39,899 nucleotides of DNA from Patescibacteria group bacterium (lineage in GTDB: Bacteria; Patescibacteriota; Patescibacteriia; Patescibacteriales; JAQVLT01), in the NCBI GenBank assembly GCA_028704015.1, contig JAQVLT010000009.1, positions 1 to 39,899 of the forward strand, read 5' to 3'. Under the pieces are notes generated by a model. The model did no database searches, was not told where the DNA came from, and saw only the letters and a list, made by a program, of their open reading frames with translations. Each line of letters starts with the position of its first letter. Position 1 is the first letter of the stretch. The translations under genes and the position numbers were made by a program. Positions 1 to 7,942 of the stretch are shown piece by piece.

Positions 1-1
1 T

Positions 2-121
2 TTAAATTTTACTATTATGGAGTTGTTTGAATTCAGACATCGCCGCGATATGACCGATGTTTTCCTGTTTCACGTTCTAGAAGGAAAGAAGATTGTGATA
101 ATTGACGAGTTGGGGATTTAG
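2..121 (+). CDS. C-terminal fragment of an unidentified protein (5' end outside window)
   Basis: The frame starting at base 2 is open from the window edge to a TAG at 119-121 and would give a 39-residue tail ending IVIIDELGI. An internal ATG at 17 could also start a tiny ORF, but the frame stays open to the edge, so this is more likely the end of a larger gene. The sequence is mixed charged/hydrophobic with no motif I recognise. A good terminator follows 70 bases later, which fits the end of a transcription unit. Confidence 0.45.
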   Translation, partial: LNFTIMELFEFRHRRDMTDVFLFHVLEGKKIVIIDELGI

Positions 122-160
122 CGTTGAACTTTTAGTTTATAGCTTTTAGCTGCTTGATTA
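122..160. repeat. AGCTTTTAGC-type linker repeat
   Basis: The spacer contains degenerate repeats of the form CTTTTAG/AGCTTTTAGC. Closely similar linkers recur after mraZ (16084-16120) and after ftsI (19626-19662), always between genes. The function is unknown. Confidence 0.45.
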
Positions 161-190
161 TCACGTTATTTTTATATTTTTTAATTTTTA

Positions 191-216
191 AAACAGGGGG
201 AACAGCCCTGTTTTTT
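191..216 (+). terminator. Rho-independent terminator
   Basis: An 8-bp stem AAACAGGG/CCCTGTTT with a 7-base loop is followed by a T run. It separates the truncated first gene from the polysaccharide locus. Confidence 0.75.
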
Positions 217-242
217 GTTATTTTAGCGAAATTTTTTTCCTC

Positions 243-271
243 TTGACATAGAGATAAAAAACTGGTAAGGT
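243..271 (+). promoter_or_regulatory. Sigma70-type promoter for the Wzz-like gene
   Basis: A perfect -35 TTGACA (243-248) is followed by a 17-base spacer and TAAGGT (266-271), 19 bases before the ATG at 290. The same TTGACA-17-TAAGAT layout with a downstream AAAGTCA occurs at 7888-7916, which supports the weak -10. Confidence 0.6.
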
Positions 272-289
272 ACAAAGTCAATTTATTAT

Positions 290-1273
290 ATGAATTTCAA
301 AGAATTTATTAATTTAATAAAGGGCAAAAAACAGACAATTTTTGTTATTGTTTTTTTTGTTATTGTTTTGGTTAGCGCGAGCGTGATTATTCAGCCGTTG
401 AAATATGGCTCAACATCGCGCCTTTTGGTATTGCAAAATTTTGCTTCAAATATTGATCCTTACGCGGTCTCCCGCTCCAATGAATTATTGAGTAATGTTT
501 TAGCCGAAGTTTCTACTTCCGATTCATTTTATAACGAAGTAATGAGCTCCGGTTTTAATATTGACAAGAGTTATTTTACTAGCGCCGGCGATGCCAATAA
601 AGAATTAAAAAAATGGATGAAAACGATCAGCGTCAAAGCATATAGCGATCGCGGTATTATTGAAATTAGTGTTTATCATCCCGATCAATATCAGTTAAAT
701 CAGATTGCGCAAGCCGTCAATTATATTTATCAGACCAAACACCAGGAATATCACGGTTCTGGCGATGCGGTATCTATCAAAGTAATTGATAAACCAATTA
801 TTTCGCGCTGGCCGGTTAAGCCGAATATTCTTTTGGATTTGGCCTTGGGTATTGCTTTCGGCTTGATCATTTCCTTGTCTTATATCTATTTATTTCCGGA
901 AGATAAATATGGAATAAAAATTTGGAAGGCAAAAGTTAGATATAGCGAGCCAGAGATTGAGAATGAATATTATGGCAATAATTCAAATTACAGAGAAGCA
1001 TATCCAAGCCAGCCGATTTACAAAGAAGAAAGTGTTAGCGAGCCGATTGAGGCGGCTGAAGCGCCGGCTAGTGTTGAATACGCGAGTGTTGAACCTGAAC
1101 CGCAAAATAACCCCGAGTATATTCCGGCAAACAGTGAATTGGTGGTAGAACCGGTGAGAATTGATGAAGAGGTCAATAGTGAAGGGGTAGAAATGTATAA
1201 TTCTGATAGTTCAGATAATGAAGGAGAAAGTTATTTCAATGGTGAAGGGAATATGAAGAATATATTGGAATAA
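290..1273 (+). CDS. Wzz-like polysaccharide chain-length/co-polymerase protein
   Basis: This 327-residue membrane protein has the layout of Wzz/chain-length determinant proteins. A first membrane segment lies at about residues 17-35. An extracytoplasmic domain (about 36-175) contains the family-typical stretch VIDKPIISRWPVKPN just before the second membrane segment (about 178-200). Such proteins set the length of surface polysaccharide chains together with the polymerase. There is no C-terminal tyrosine kinase domain. Instead, residues ~215-327 form an acidic, Glu/Ser/Pro/Asn-rich tail on the cytoplasmic side, which is not standard for the family. A promoter lies directly upstream. The polymerase/ligase-like gene follows, but only after a foreign-looking 2-kb insertion. 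Confidence 0.75.
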   Translation: MNFKEFINLIKGKKQTIFVIVFFVIVLVSASVIIQPLKYGSTSRLLVLQNFASNIDPYAVSRSNELLSNVLAEVSTSDSFYNEVMSSGFNIDKSYFTSAGDANKELKKWMKTISVKAYSDRGIIEISVYHPDQYQLNQIAQAVNYIYQTKHQEYHGSGDAVSIKVIDKPIISRWPVKPNILLDLALGIAFGLIISLSYIYLFPEDKYGIKIWKAKVRYSEPEIENEYYGNNSNYREAYPSQPIYKEESVSEPIEAAEAPASVEYASVEPEPQNNPEYIPANSELVVEPVRIDEEVNSEGVEMYNSDSSDNEGESYFNGEGNMKNILE

Positions 1274-1275
1274 TT

Positions 1276-1382
1276 CCCTCACCCCAGGCCCCTCTCCCAG
1301 CCAGGAGAGGGGAGTTTAGAAATAGGTAAGTGCGAGAGTTCCCTCGCCTCGGTCGCAACCGGGGAGAGGGATGGGATGAGGG
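1276..1382. repeat. REP/BIME-like multi-hairpin intergenic repeat
   Basis: Outer arms CCCTCA (1276-1281) and TGAGGG (1377-1382) enclose two hairpins. The first is CCCCTCTCC/GGAGAGGGG (1289-1297 and 1304-1312, perfect 9 bp). The second is a 13-bp arm at 1341-1353 pairing with 1358-1370 through one mismatch and one wobble. The element would fold as a cloverleaf. It is GC-rich in an A/T-rich genome and begins 3 bases after the Wzz-like stop. It is probably a mobile intergenic repeat. Nothing else is recognised up to the gene at 1509. Confidence 0.7.
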
Positions 1383-1508
1383 CATTTGTCTCTCCACTTT
1401 TTCAGCAAAGATAAAGATTTTGCTTAAGAGGCGGAGGAAAAATAATGATCTTTACAACTAAAAATTAATATTTTTGTGGGTTAGTTTCAGGACGGAGGAG
1501 GTGAGGAT

Positions 1509-1769
1509 ATGAAACCTGAACTGCCCGAAAAAATGGAAGTTGCGTTTTTGGAAATGGTCCCAGGTAGAAAAGGCGGGTATGGAGTTTCATATCCCGTCGA
1601 TTCGTTTTTGTTCGAGTTATTCAGATCAGTAATTTTCAGCCCAGATGCTGTTAGGGGCTGGTCGTTGAAAACCGGTGACCGACTGGCGGTTTCCGGAATT
1701 GAACAACGCGAGGGGGGACTATGGGCGTGTTGCGTCCAGCGGATCCCCAAGGCAGGAGTAAGATTATGA
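1509..1769 (+). CDS. Unknown 86-residue protein, first gene of GC-rich cassette
   Basis: I do not recognise a family. The protein is short, soluble-looking and slightly basic, with no signal peptide or membrane segment, and has a GDRLAVSG stretch suggesting a small beta domain. The start is well supported by a strong GGAGGAGG-type ribosome-binding site just upstream, which most genes here lack. Its TGA overlaps the next gene's start as ATGA (1766-1769), so the two are probably translationally coupled. Base composition rises through this gene towards the very GC-rich lipoprotein gene. It could be a leader or partner of the lipoprotein; the function is unknown. Confidence 0.55.
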   Translation: MKPELPEKMEVAFLEMVPGRKGGYGVSYPVDSFLFELFRSVIFSPDAVRGWSLKTGDRLAVSGIEQREGGLWACCVQRIPKAGVRL

Positions 1770-3319
1770 AAAAGCACAACGGTTTTTCGGCAATGGCGGC
1801 CATGCTTTTCGCGATGGCCATGTTTTTCTCTATTTCCCTTACGGCCTGCTCCGGCGGGCGGGGGGAACCGGGAAAAAGCACCACAACGCCCGCTGTCCCG
1901 CAGATTGTACAGGCCGTCTGGGTCATCGACGGCCCGATCCAGTTGCTTCAAGCGTTTTTGGATATAAACGGCGACTGGACCCTGTCCGCGAACACGGAGA
2001 CCGCCGCGACGACCGACGCCAACGGCAAAGTGGCCCTGGTTTACACCCAAGGGGTGACCGGAGTACTGGTCGCGAACGGCCATGGCGTCGACACCCTTAC
2101 GGGTTACGACGGGAACTGGCTGCTCGGTGCGCCGCAAAACTCAAGCTACATCACCCCCGTCACCACCCTGGTGGCACGGGGAATGGAGTCGGCGGACGCT
2201 TTGGCGCTCTTGGGCGCTACCGGCTACAACCCTTACACGGAGTCGCCCCTTAACTACCTGCCTTTGTACAGGGCGGGGGCCAAGGGCGACATCATGTTCC
2301 GGGCTTACGCTACGTTGTTAGGCAGCGACCCGGCGAGTGAAATCGGTCGGCTCGACATTGTCGAGCAGGACATCGCGGATGGGAAGATCGTTGGTCTCAT
2401 GGCCAACGCTCTGGCGCCGCTGGCCGAAGATTATGGCATGGACGTCGTCCATGCCGCGGCCTTTGCCGCGGTGCTGGCCGACATGCTGGAGGAAATCTCC
2501 GACGCCGCTTCTCAGGCGGATGTCGTGCTTTGTCAGCAGGCCTTTTACACGAAAGTTCTGCCGGCAATCCGGTCGTTTGTGGCCGGCAAGTTGGATGAAG
2601 CCGACTTTACCAGTGGTTTCACTGGGGATGATCTTCACGCTGTTATCTACGGTGGCGTGGTGACCAATCCCATAGCCAACGCCGGCCCCGACCAGACGGT
2701 CGTCGTCAACTCCGTCGTTACCCTGGATGCCTCGGCGTCCACGGGCGTTGTGGACTACAAGTGGTTGCAAACGTCGGGGATAGCCATGACGCTCAACAGC
2801 GACACGGTGGTCAAGCCGACTTTTGTGGCACCAGCTACGGACGCCACATTGGTCTTTACCATGACTGGCACGGGCGCCAACGGCACCAACAAAAGCGACA
2901 CCGTGACCATCACAGTGACGAGCGGCGGCACCGTCCATGACGACGACGTTACCCTCAACGCCAACGGTACCCTTACCATCAACAACTGGTCCTCGCATGC
3001 GAGCGGGGCCGGCTGGGAGATGGTTGGGGACTTCAACGGCTGGGGCAATGTGGGAGGCGCTCCGGTCGTCATCGTCGGCGACGTCGCCACCGTCAATCTC
3101 GGACCGGTGGCGTTGCTCGAAGGTACGAACCGGTTCAACCTGCGCAACGGCGCGGGTGTTTGGTTCGTCACGGCCAGCCTGTCGGCCACGGATCGCGCGC
3201 TCATCGAGCGTACGACCTCGGCCTCCTGCGCGTTGGGCGCTGGCGATGTCGTGATGGCGGTCAGCAAGACCGGCACGACCTACTCGTCGGCGCCGGTCGG
3301 TACCGTGCCCTGCCGGTAG
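1766..3319 (+). CDS. Secreted lipoprotein with PKD/REJ-like and starch-binding-like domains, foreign composition
   Basis: The start at 1766 is chosen because AGGAG lies 8 bases upstream, the ATG overlaps the previous stop, and translation from it gives a clean lipoprotein signal. That signal has a KKH basic start, a hydrophobic Ala/Met/Phe-rich core and a lipobox SLTAC with Cys at about residue 28. The mature 490-residue protein has an N-terminal alpha/beta part of unknown type. A PKD/REJ-like beta-sandwich follows at about residues 305-390 (AGPDQTVVVNSVVTLDASAS). The C-terminal segment is CBM48/isoamylase-N-like, with MVGDFNGWGN near residue 428. These domains suggest binding of glycans or proteins at the cell surface. 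Codons end mostly in G or C, unlike every neighbour, and a strong terminator follows. Long opposite-strand frames here are by-products of GC richness. Domain names are inferred by eye. Confidence 0.75.
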   Translation: MKKHNGFSAMAAMLFAMAMFFSISLTACSGGRGEPGKSTTTPAVPQIVQAVWVIDGPIQLLQAFLDINGDWTLSANTETAATTDANGKVALVYTQGVTGVLVANGHGVDTLTGYDGNWLLGAPQNSSYITPVTTLVARGMESADALALLGATGYNPYTESPLNYLPLYRAGAKGDIMFRAYATLLGSDPASEIGRLDIVEQDIADGKIVGLMANALAPLAEDYGMDVVHAAAFAAVLADMLEEISDAASQADVVLCQQAFYTKVLPAIRSFVAGKLDEADFTSGFTGDDLHAVIYGGVVTNPIANAGPDQTVVVNSVVTLDASASTGVVDYKWLQTSGIAMTLNSDTVVKPTFVAPATDATLVFTMTGTGANGTNKSDTVTITVTSGGTVHDDDVTLNANGTLTINNWSSHASGAGWEMVGDFNGWGNVGGAPVVIVGDVATVNLGPVALLEGTNRFNLRNGAGVWFVTASLSATDRALIERTTSASCALGAGDVVMAVSKTGTTYSSAPVGTVPCR

Positions 3320-3382
3320 TTTTACCGGCTCGGCCTCCGTTCGTTCTTTCATCAACCCCGTTCCGGTTTACCGGAACTAACA

Positions 3383-3434
3383 GTCAAGGCGGAGAGTGGT
3401 TCGCAAGAATCATCTCTCCCCTTGACTTTTTTTT
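3383..3434 (+). terminator. Strong rho-independent terminator of the GC-rich cassette
   Basis: The outer stem GTCAAGG/CCTTGAC (3383-3389, 3420-3426) continues into GGAGAG/CTCTCC and six further pairs. One bulged base and a GCAA tetraloop complete the hairpin, which is followed by eight T. This closes the inserted cassette as its own transcription unit. Confidence 0.85.
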
Positions 3435-3486
3435 ATTTTTGTTTTAAAGTTATCTATTAAATTATGAATTTTCGCTGTTTATTTTT

Positions 3487-4878
3487 ATGCAGAAAACTAA
3501 TAAAAATAATTTAATATTAGCAAATTTTTTTGCAACAACAAGAATTGGCGTTCTGGCGCGCTTGCTAATATTAACTTTGCCTTTTTTGGTTTTACTCATT
3601 TGGCTTGATATTGCCAATATTTATATCATTTCCGCTATTTTTGTTTTGGCCCTAGTTTATGTTTTCAAAAAGCATATTTGGCTTTTGCCAATTATTTCTC
3701 TGCCGCTTTTGGCGTTTGGCCAGATTATTTATATTCCCATTACCCCGAGCTGGGTTTATGAAGCGAGCATTGCCGAGGCGGCGATAATTTTTTCCACCTT
3801 GGTTATATTAATTGACGCATTCATCAACCAGAAAATAAAAGATCTAAAATTTAATAATTTATTTATCGGGTTGTTTATTTATTTTGTTTTGTCCGTTGCT
3901 TCTTTTACTCGCATTATTGATTTTCGGCTGTATGTTTATGGAATAAAAATAGTCGCCTTGGCGATGCTCTCTTATTTTATAGCTTTGAATTTATTCAATA
4001 CGCGCGAAAGAATCAGGGCTTTTTTTCTCGGCTTAGCGTCGTTAATTCTTGTATTAAGCGCTCAAATTTTTGTAAAGTTTTATGCCCTGGGATTTTCGCT
4101 TAAATTTTTCTTTTTTCGTAACGATATTAGCATCGCGATTGGACCGATAGCAATAGTATCAGCGATTCTTGTTCTTGCCTTACCGCTTATTCTGGCCGCC
4201 AGTTTTGTTTCCAAAGGAAGAGATAAATTATTTTTGTCTATCGCTTTTTCATTTGGCTCTTTGGCGGTTTTTTTGAGTTTGGGCAAGGGCGCGATTATTA
4301 GTCTGTCGCTCGGGCTTGTTTATTTGTTTGTCCGGTTCAAAACAAAACGCGTCGCATTTTTTTCCGCCGCTTCGTTATTTGTTGCGGCGAGTTATCTTTT
4401 TTTTGAATCATTTTTTTCCGGCATTTTTTTTCGCATGAGCCAGATGTTTACTGACGTCAGCAGTAAATTCAGAGTAATGGAACTGGAAGCGATAGCAAAA
4501 ATTATCAGCGAACATTTTTGGCTGGGCGTTGGTTCGGGCCAGCAGATGATTTATTATACGCGGTACCTGTTTCGCGATTACCGGCAATTAGCCAATAATT
4601 TTTTACTCCAATCGTGGATGGATCTCGGAATTGTCGGCTTGTTGGCCATTATCGTTTTAATAATAATTTTTGTTAAAAATACTAAGCGAGTCAAAAAAGA
4701 ATTAAATACCAGATTTCTAGTGCTTTATTACGGTTTTGTTGCGTGTTTTTTAGTAGCTTTATTTAATGGATTGGTGGAGGTTACTTTTTTTGCTATTCCT
4801 TATGCCATTATTTTTTGGCTAATGGCCGGAGCGTTTAGCAATTTGAAAAAATATGAAACTGTCAATAATCATAATTAA
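3487..4878 (+). CDS. O-antigen ligase/polymerase-like integral membrane protein
   Basis: This 463-residue protein is almost entirely hydrophobic, with about ten to twelve predicted membrane segments. A larger external loop follows the central helices (about residues 315-380). That loop holds the WLGVGSGQQMIYYTRY motif, matching the G-x-G-pattern loop of the O-antigen ligase (WaaL/RfaL) and polymerase (Wzy) superfamily. Such enzymes join or transfer lipid-linked glycan chains on the outer face of the membrane. Position beside Wzz-like and glycosyltransferase genes supports this role. Ligase and polymerase cannot be told apart by eye. Its end overlaps the next gene by 26 bases, indicating one operon. 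Confidence 0.75.
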   Translation: MQKTNKNNLILANFFATTRIGVLARLLILTLPFLVLLIWLDIANIYIISAIFVLALVYVFKKHIWLLPIISLPLLAFGQIIYIPITPSWVYEASIAEAAIIFSTLVILIDAFINQKIKDLKFNNLFIGLFIYFVLSVASFTRIIDFRLYVYGIKIVALAMLSYFIALNLFNTRERIRAFFLGLASLILVLSAQIFVKFYALGFSLKFFFFRNDISIAIGPIAIVSAILVLALPLILAASFVSKGRDKLFLSIAFSFGSLAVFLSLGKGAIISLSLGLVYLFVRFKTKRVAFFSAASLFVAASYLFFESFFSGIFFRMSQMFTDVSSKFRVMELEAIAKIISEHFWLGVGSGQQMIYYTRYLFRDYRQLANNFLLQSWMDLGIVGLLAIIVLIIIFVKNTKRVKKELNTRFLVLYYGFVACFLVALFNGLVEVTFFAIPYAIIFWLMAGAFSNLKKYETVNNHN

Positions 4879-6682
4879 TTATAAAACCAAAGAAATGACA
4901 GCGCGGGCGGTGGAAGCGGCCTTGGTTTCGGCTAGCCAAATTCCCGTCGAAATTATTTTATTTGATAATAATTCCGGCGATGGCAGCGCGGAATTTTTTC
5001 GCGATAAATATAAAGAAGACCGGAGAATTAAATTTATTTCCAATTCAGAAAATTTAGGATTCGCCAAAGCGGTTAATCAAGGCATTGGGGTAGCGGCAGG
5101 CGAGTACGTATATTTAGTAAATTCCGATGTGATATTAGAAAAAGACGCAATTGGAAAAATATTGTCGTATATGGAAAGAGATCAGGCAATCGGTATTTTG
5201 GGCAGTAGATTGAATAATCCTGACGGTTCTTGGCAGGCGAGCTTTGGCCGCGTGCCGACCCTAGACAATGAATTTGCTCGTTTATTTTGGCTTTATAAAT
5301 TTTTGCCTATTGGTACGGTAATTTTAAAAAACAGATTTACCAGAAGAATCGTGAGTAGCATTTCCCGGGCTGGCTGGGTGAGCGGCGGATCAATGTTAAT
5401 CCGCAGGAAATTGATAGAAGAGATCGGACTGTTTGATGAGAATTATTTTTTTGGCGTTGAAGATATGGATTTCTGCTACCGCGCCAAGCTTGTTGATTGG
5501 AAAGTTGTCTATTATCCTTTGGCCAGCGCGGTTCATTACCACGGTTTTTCTTCCGGCGGCAAACGGTCGTTATTTAAATTAGAATTAGAGAAAAAAGGTT
5601 TAGATTATTTTTTTACGAAGAATTATCCGGTCAAAATATTTAGCCAGAAAATGCTTAATTTTTTGTACAAAGTAAAAATTTATTTAGTCAGAAAAATTAT
5701 TGATAAAAATTTGCGGAATATAGAAGACGCGGTAATTGCCGTCACTTACGCTTGTAACTCTCGCTGTCGGATGTGTAGTATTTGGCAAAGAACCGACAAT
5801 ATTAATTTATTAGAGCCGGAAGATTTTCGGCACCTGCCCGATAATTTGCGCGCGATAAACATCACGGGCGGCGAGCCGTTTCTGAGAGATGATTTGGCGC
5901 AGATTATTGGCGTGATTAAGGAAAGATGCCAAAAAGCGAAAATTACTATTTCCACCAATGGTTTTGCCACTGATTTAATAATCCGCCAGATACGCGAGAT
6001 TATTAAAATTTGTCCCGATATTGGCATAGCGGTATCTATAGACGGCATTGGCGAAGCGCATGACAAAATTCGGGGAATTACCGGCGGCTATAATAAAGTC
6101 ATCGCCACGATTGAGGCTTTAAAGAATTTGGGAATAAACAATTTAAAAATTTCTTTTACGCTCGGCGACTATAATTATGGCGAGCTGGAAAAAGTTTATA
6201 AACTGGCTAAGGTTTATAATCTTGAATTCAGCCTGGCCTTGGTGCATTCCAGTGAAATTTATTTTGGCGAAGCAAATGAACTAAAAAATTTAGAAGAAAT
6301 AAAGAAAACTTTGGATTGGCTGATAAAAGAGGAATTACACGGCTTTAATCTCAAAAAATTTGCTCGCGCGTATTTCGCTTTTGGCCTAAAAAAGTACGCC
6401 GAAACCGGCAAGAGAATATTACCGGATTATTCCGGCAAAAAAAATATTTTTTTGGACCCGAGCGGAAATATTTACCCGAATAATGTTACAAGCGAACGGG
6501 AGGGGAATATTGATAAAAAATTAGGAATTTTATTGAATACGCCAAAAAACATCGGCAATAGCTGGATGGTTTGCACGGCGCGGTCGGCGATAAAGAAGCA
6601 TTGGTTTAAAGCCGGAATGTGGCTGATAAAAAATAAATTAAGATTTATTATTCGTAATGCTTGGAAAAAATCAGCGGATTAG
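4853..6682 (+). CDS. Glycosyltransferase family 2 fused to a radical SAM domain
   Basis: One uninterrupted 609-residue frame carries two enzyme modules. Residues 1-270 are a GT2 (rhamnosyltransferase-like) domain, with the IIIINYKT opening strand, DNNSGDGS, the VNSDVIL metal/nucleotide-site equivalent and a FFGVEDMDFCYRA acceptor-site motif. Residues ~290-500 are a radical SAM domain. Its cluster cysteines lie at 301, 305 and 308 (CNSRCRMC, spacing CxxxCxxC), with the SAM-binding GGEP at about 340. The C-terminal part has the DPSGNIYPNNV layout of a SPASM-type tail but lacks the cysteines for auxiliary clusters. It could transfer a sugar and modify the same glycan or a peptide, but the substrate is unknown. 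The start overlaps the ligase-like gene by 26 bases. The fusion is unusual, though both halves are intact and in frame. Confidence 0.85.
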   Translation: MKLSIIIINYKTKEMTARAVEAALVSASQIPVEIILFDNNSGDGSAEFFRDKYKEDRRIKFISNSENLGFAKAVNQGIGVAAGEYVYLVNSDVILEKDAIGKILSYMERDQAIGILGSRLNNPDGSWQASFGRVPTLDNEFARLFWLYKFLPIGTVILKNRFTRRIVSSISRAGWVSGGSMLIRRKLIEEIGLFDENYFFGVEDMDFCYRAKLVDWKVVYYPLASAVHYHGFSSGGKRSLFKLELEKKGLDYFFTKNYPVKIFSQKMLNFLYKVKIYLVRKIIDKNLRNIEDAVIAVTYACNSRCRMCSIWQRTDNINLLEPEDFRHLPDNLRAINITGGEPFLRDDLAQIIGVIKERCQKAKITISTNGFATDLIIRQIREIIKICPDIGIAVSIDGIGEAHDKIRGITGGYNKVIATIEALKNLGINNLKISFTLGDYNYGELEKVYKLAKVYNLEFSLALVHSSEIYFGEANELKNLEEIKKTLDWLIKEELHGFNLKKFARAYFAFGLKKYAETGKRILPDYSGKKNIFLDPSGNIYPNNVTSEREGNIDKKLGILLNTPKNIGNSWMVCTARSAIKKHWFKAGMWLIKNKLRFIIRNAWKKSAD

Positions 6683-6691
6683 AATATTTTT

Positions 6692-7891
6692 ATGAAAGTA
6701 TTATTAATCAACAAATTTTATTATCAAAAAGGCGGCACGGAACGCTATGTTTTTAATTTATCTAAATTGTTGGAAAAAAACGGCCACGAAGTTATTCCTT
6801 TTTCTATGAAAGATAAACTTAACGCCCCATCGCCTTTTAGCCGTTATTTCGCGGACAGAGTTGATGTTAATAAATTCAGCATCAAAGACGTCATTAAATA
6901 TTTTTATAATTACGATGCCGTGTGCCAGCTACAAAAAATAATCAAAGCGGAAAAACCGGATATCGCGCATCTCAATAATATCGCGCATCAGTTAAGCCCG
7001 GCGATTATAAAAATTTTGAAAAAAAATAAAATTCCGATAATTCAAACGCTTCACGATTACAAAATAATTTGTCCGAATTATAAATTATTTGCCGGTGGAA
7101 AGATTTGTGAAAAATGCCAAGGCGGAAAATATTATAATTGTGCGGCGAGTAAATGCGTAAAAAATTCATACGCCAAAAGTTTGTTGGCCGCGCTGGAAGC
7201 TTATTGTAATAGAAATATTTATAAACAAGTTGATTTATTTGTGGCGCCATCGCAATTTGTAAAAAATAAATTTATGGAATTCGGATTGCCGACAGAAAAA
7301 ATAGCAGTTATTAATAATTTTTTAACCGACGAGCAATTTAGCGTAGCGACATCGGAGAGTAGTAATTATTTATTATATTTTGGCCGCTTAGAAAAAGAGA
7401 AGGGAATTGGTGTCATCATTAAGGCGTTAGCTATCAGCAAAGGAAATTTAAAATTAAAAATTGTCGGCGAAGGAGCGGAGATGAGCGCTTTGGAAAAAAT
7501 GGTTAGAGAAAATAATTTGACCGAACGCGTGGAATTCGCGGGTTACAAAAGCGGCGCCGAACTTCGCGATATAATCTCTCGCGCCAAAGCGGTAGTTGTG
7601 CCGTCGGTTTGGCAGGAAGTCTTCGGTTACACCGCGCTTGAAGCTATGGCCCTGGGGAAAGTTGTGATCGCTTCGCACATTGGCGGTTTGGGAGAATTAA
7701 TAGAAAATAAGATAAGCGGATTCTTATTTGAAAGCGGAAATGAGCGGGAATTAGCGCGGGTTATTGATAAAATGGACGATTATAATTTAATTAAGATTGG
7801 TAATGCCGCCAAAGAAGCTTCTTTGGCATTTGGCGAAGATAAACATTTTAAGCTAATTTTAAATAAATATTTAGAGATTTTAAAGTCTTGA
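6692..7891 (+). CDS. Glycosyltransferase family 4
   Basis: This 399-residue protein has the GT-B fold layout of GT4. The N-terminal acceptor domain opens with KVLLINKFYYQKGGTERYV and contains the family's TLHDYKIICPN. A small cysteine cluster (KICEKCQGGKYYNC and a later Cys) lies near residues 135-155. The donor-binding domain has NYLLYFGRLEKEKGI (about 230) and the E-x7-E motif in EVFGYTALEAMALG (about 310). It should transfer a nucleotide-sugar-derived residue during surface polysaccharide synthesis at the cytoplasmic face. The gene starts 9 bases after the GT2-radical SAM gene without a clear Shine-Dalgarno. Donor and acceptor cannot be told from sequence. A promoter for the next gene overlaps its stop codon. 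Confidence 0.88.
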   Translation: MKVLLINKFYYQKGGTERYVFNLSKLLEKNGHEVIPFSMKDKLNAPSPFSRYFADRVDVNKFSIKDVIKYFYNYDAVCQLQKIIKAEKPDIAHLNNIAHQLSPAIIKILKKNKIPIIQTLHDYKIICPNYKLFAGGKICEKCQGGKYYNCAASKCVKNSYAKSLLAALEAYCNRNIYKQVDLFVAPSQFVKNKFMEFGLPTEKIAVINNFLTDEQFSVATSESSNYLLYFGRLEKEKGIGVIIKALAISKGNLKLKIVGEGAEMSALEKMVRENNLTERVEFAGYKSGAELRDIISRAKAVVVPSVWQEVFGYTALEAMALGKVVIASHIGGLGELIENKISGFLFESGNERELARVIDKMDDYNLIKIGNAAKEASLAFGEDKHFKLILNKYLEILKS

Positions 7892-7916
7892 CATTTATAC
7901 TGTTTTTAGTTAAGAT
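7888..7916 (+). promoter_or_regulatory. Sigma70-type promoter before the secreted propeller-like gene
   Basis: Perfect TTGACA (7888-7893), 17-base spacer, TAAGAT (7911-7916), followed by AAAGTCA as at the 243-271 promoter. The -35 overlaps the TGA of the GT4 gene. The distance to the ATG at 7943 is 26 bases. Confidence 0.7.
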
Positions 7917-7942
7917 ATAAAGTCAAAATTGCTAAATAATAT

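Noticed and set aside
2318-3355. Long opposite-strand frames across the GC-rich lipoprotein gene
   Set aside because: They arise from few A/T-rich stops in GC-rich DNA. The plus-strand frame has a ribosome-binding site, a lipoprotein signal and domains.
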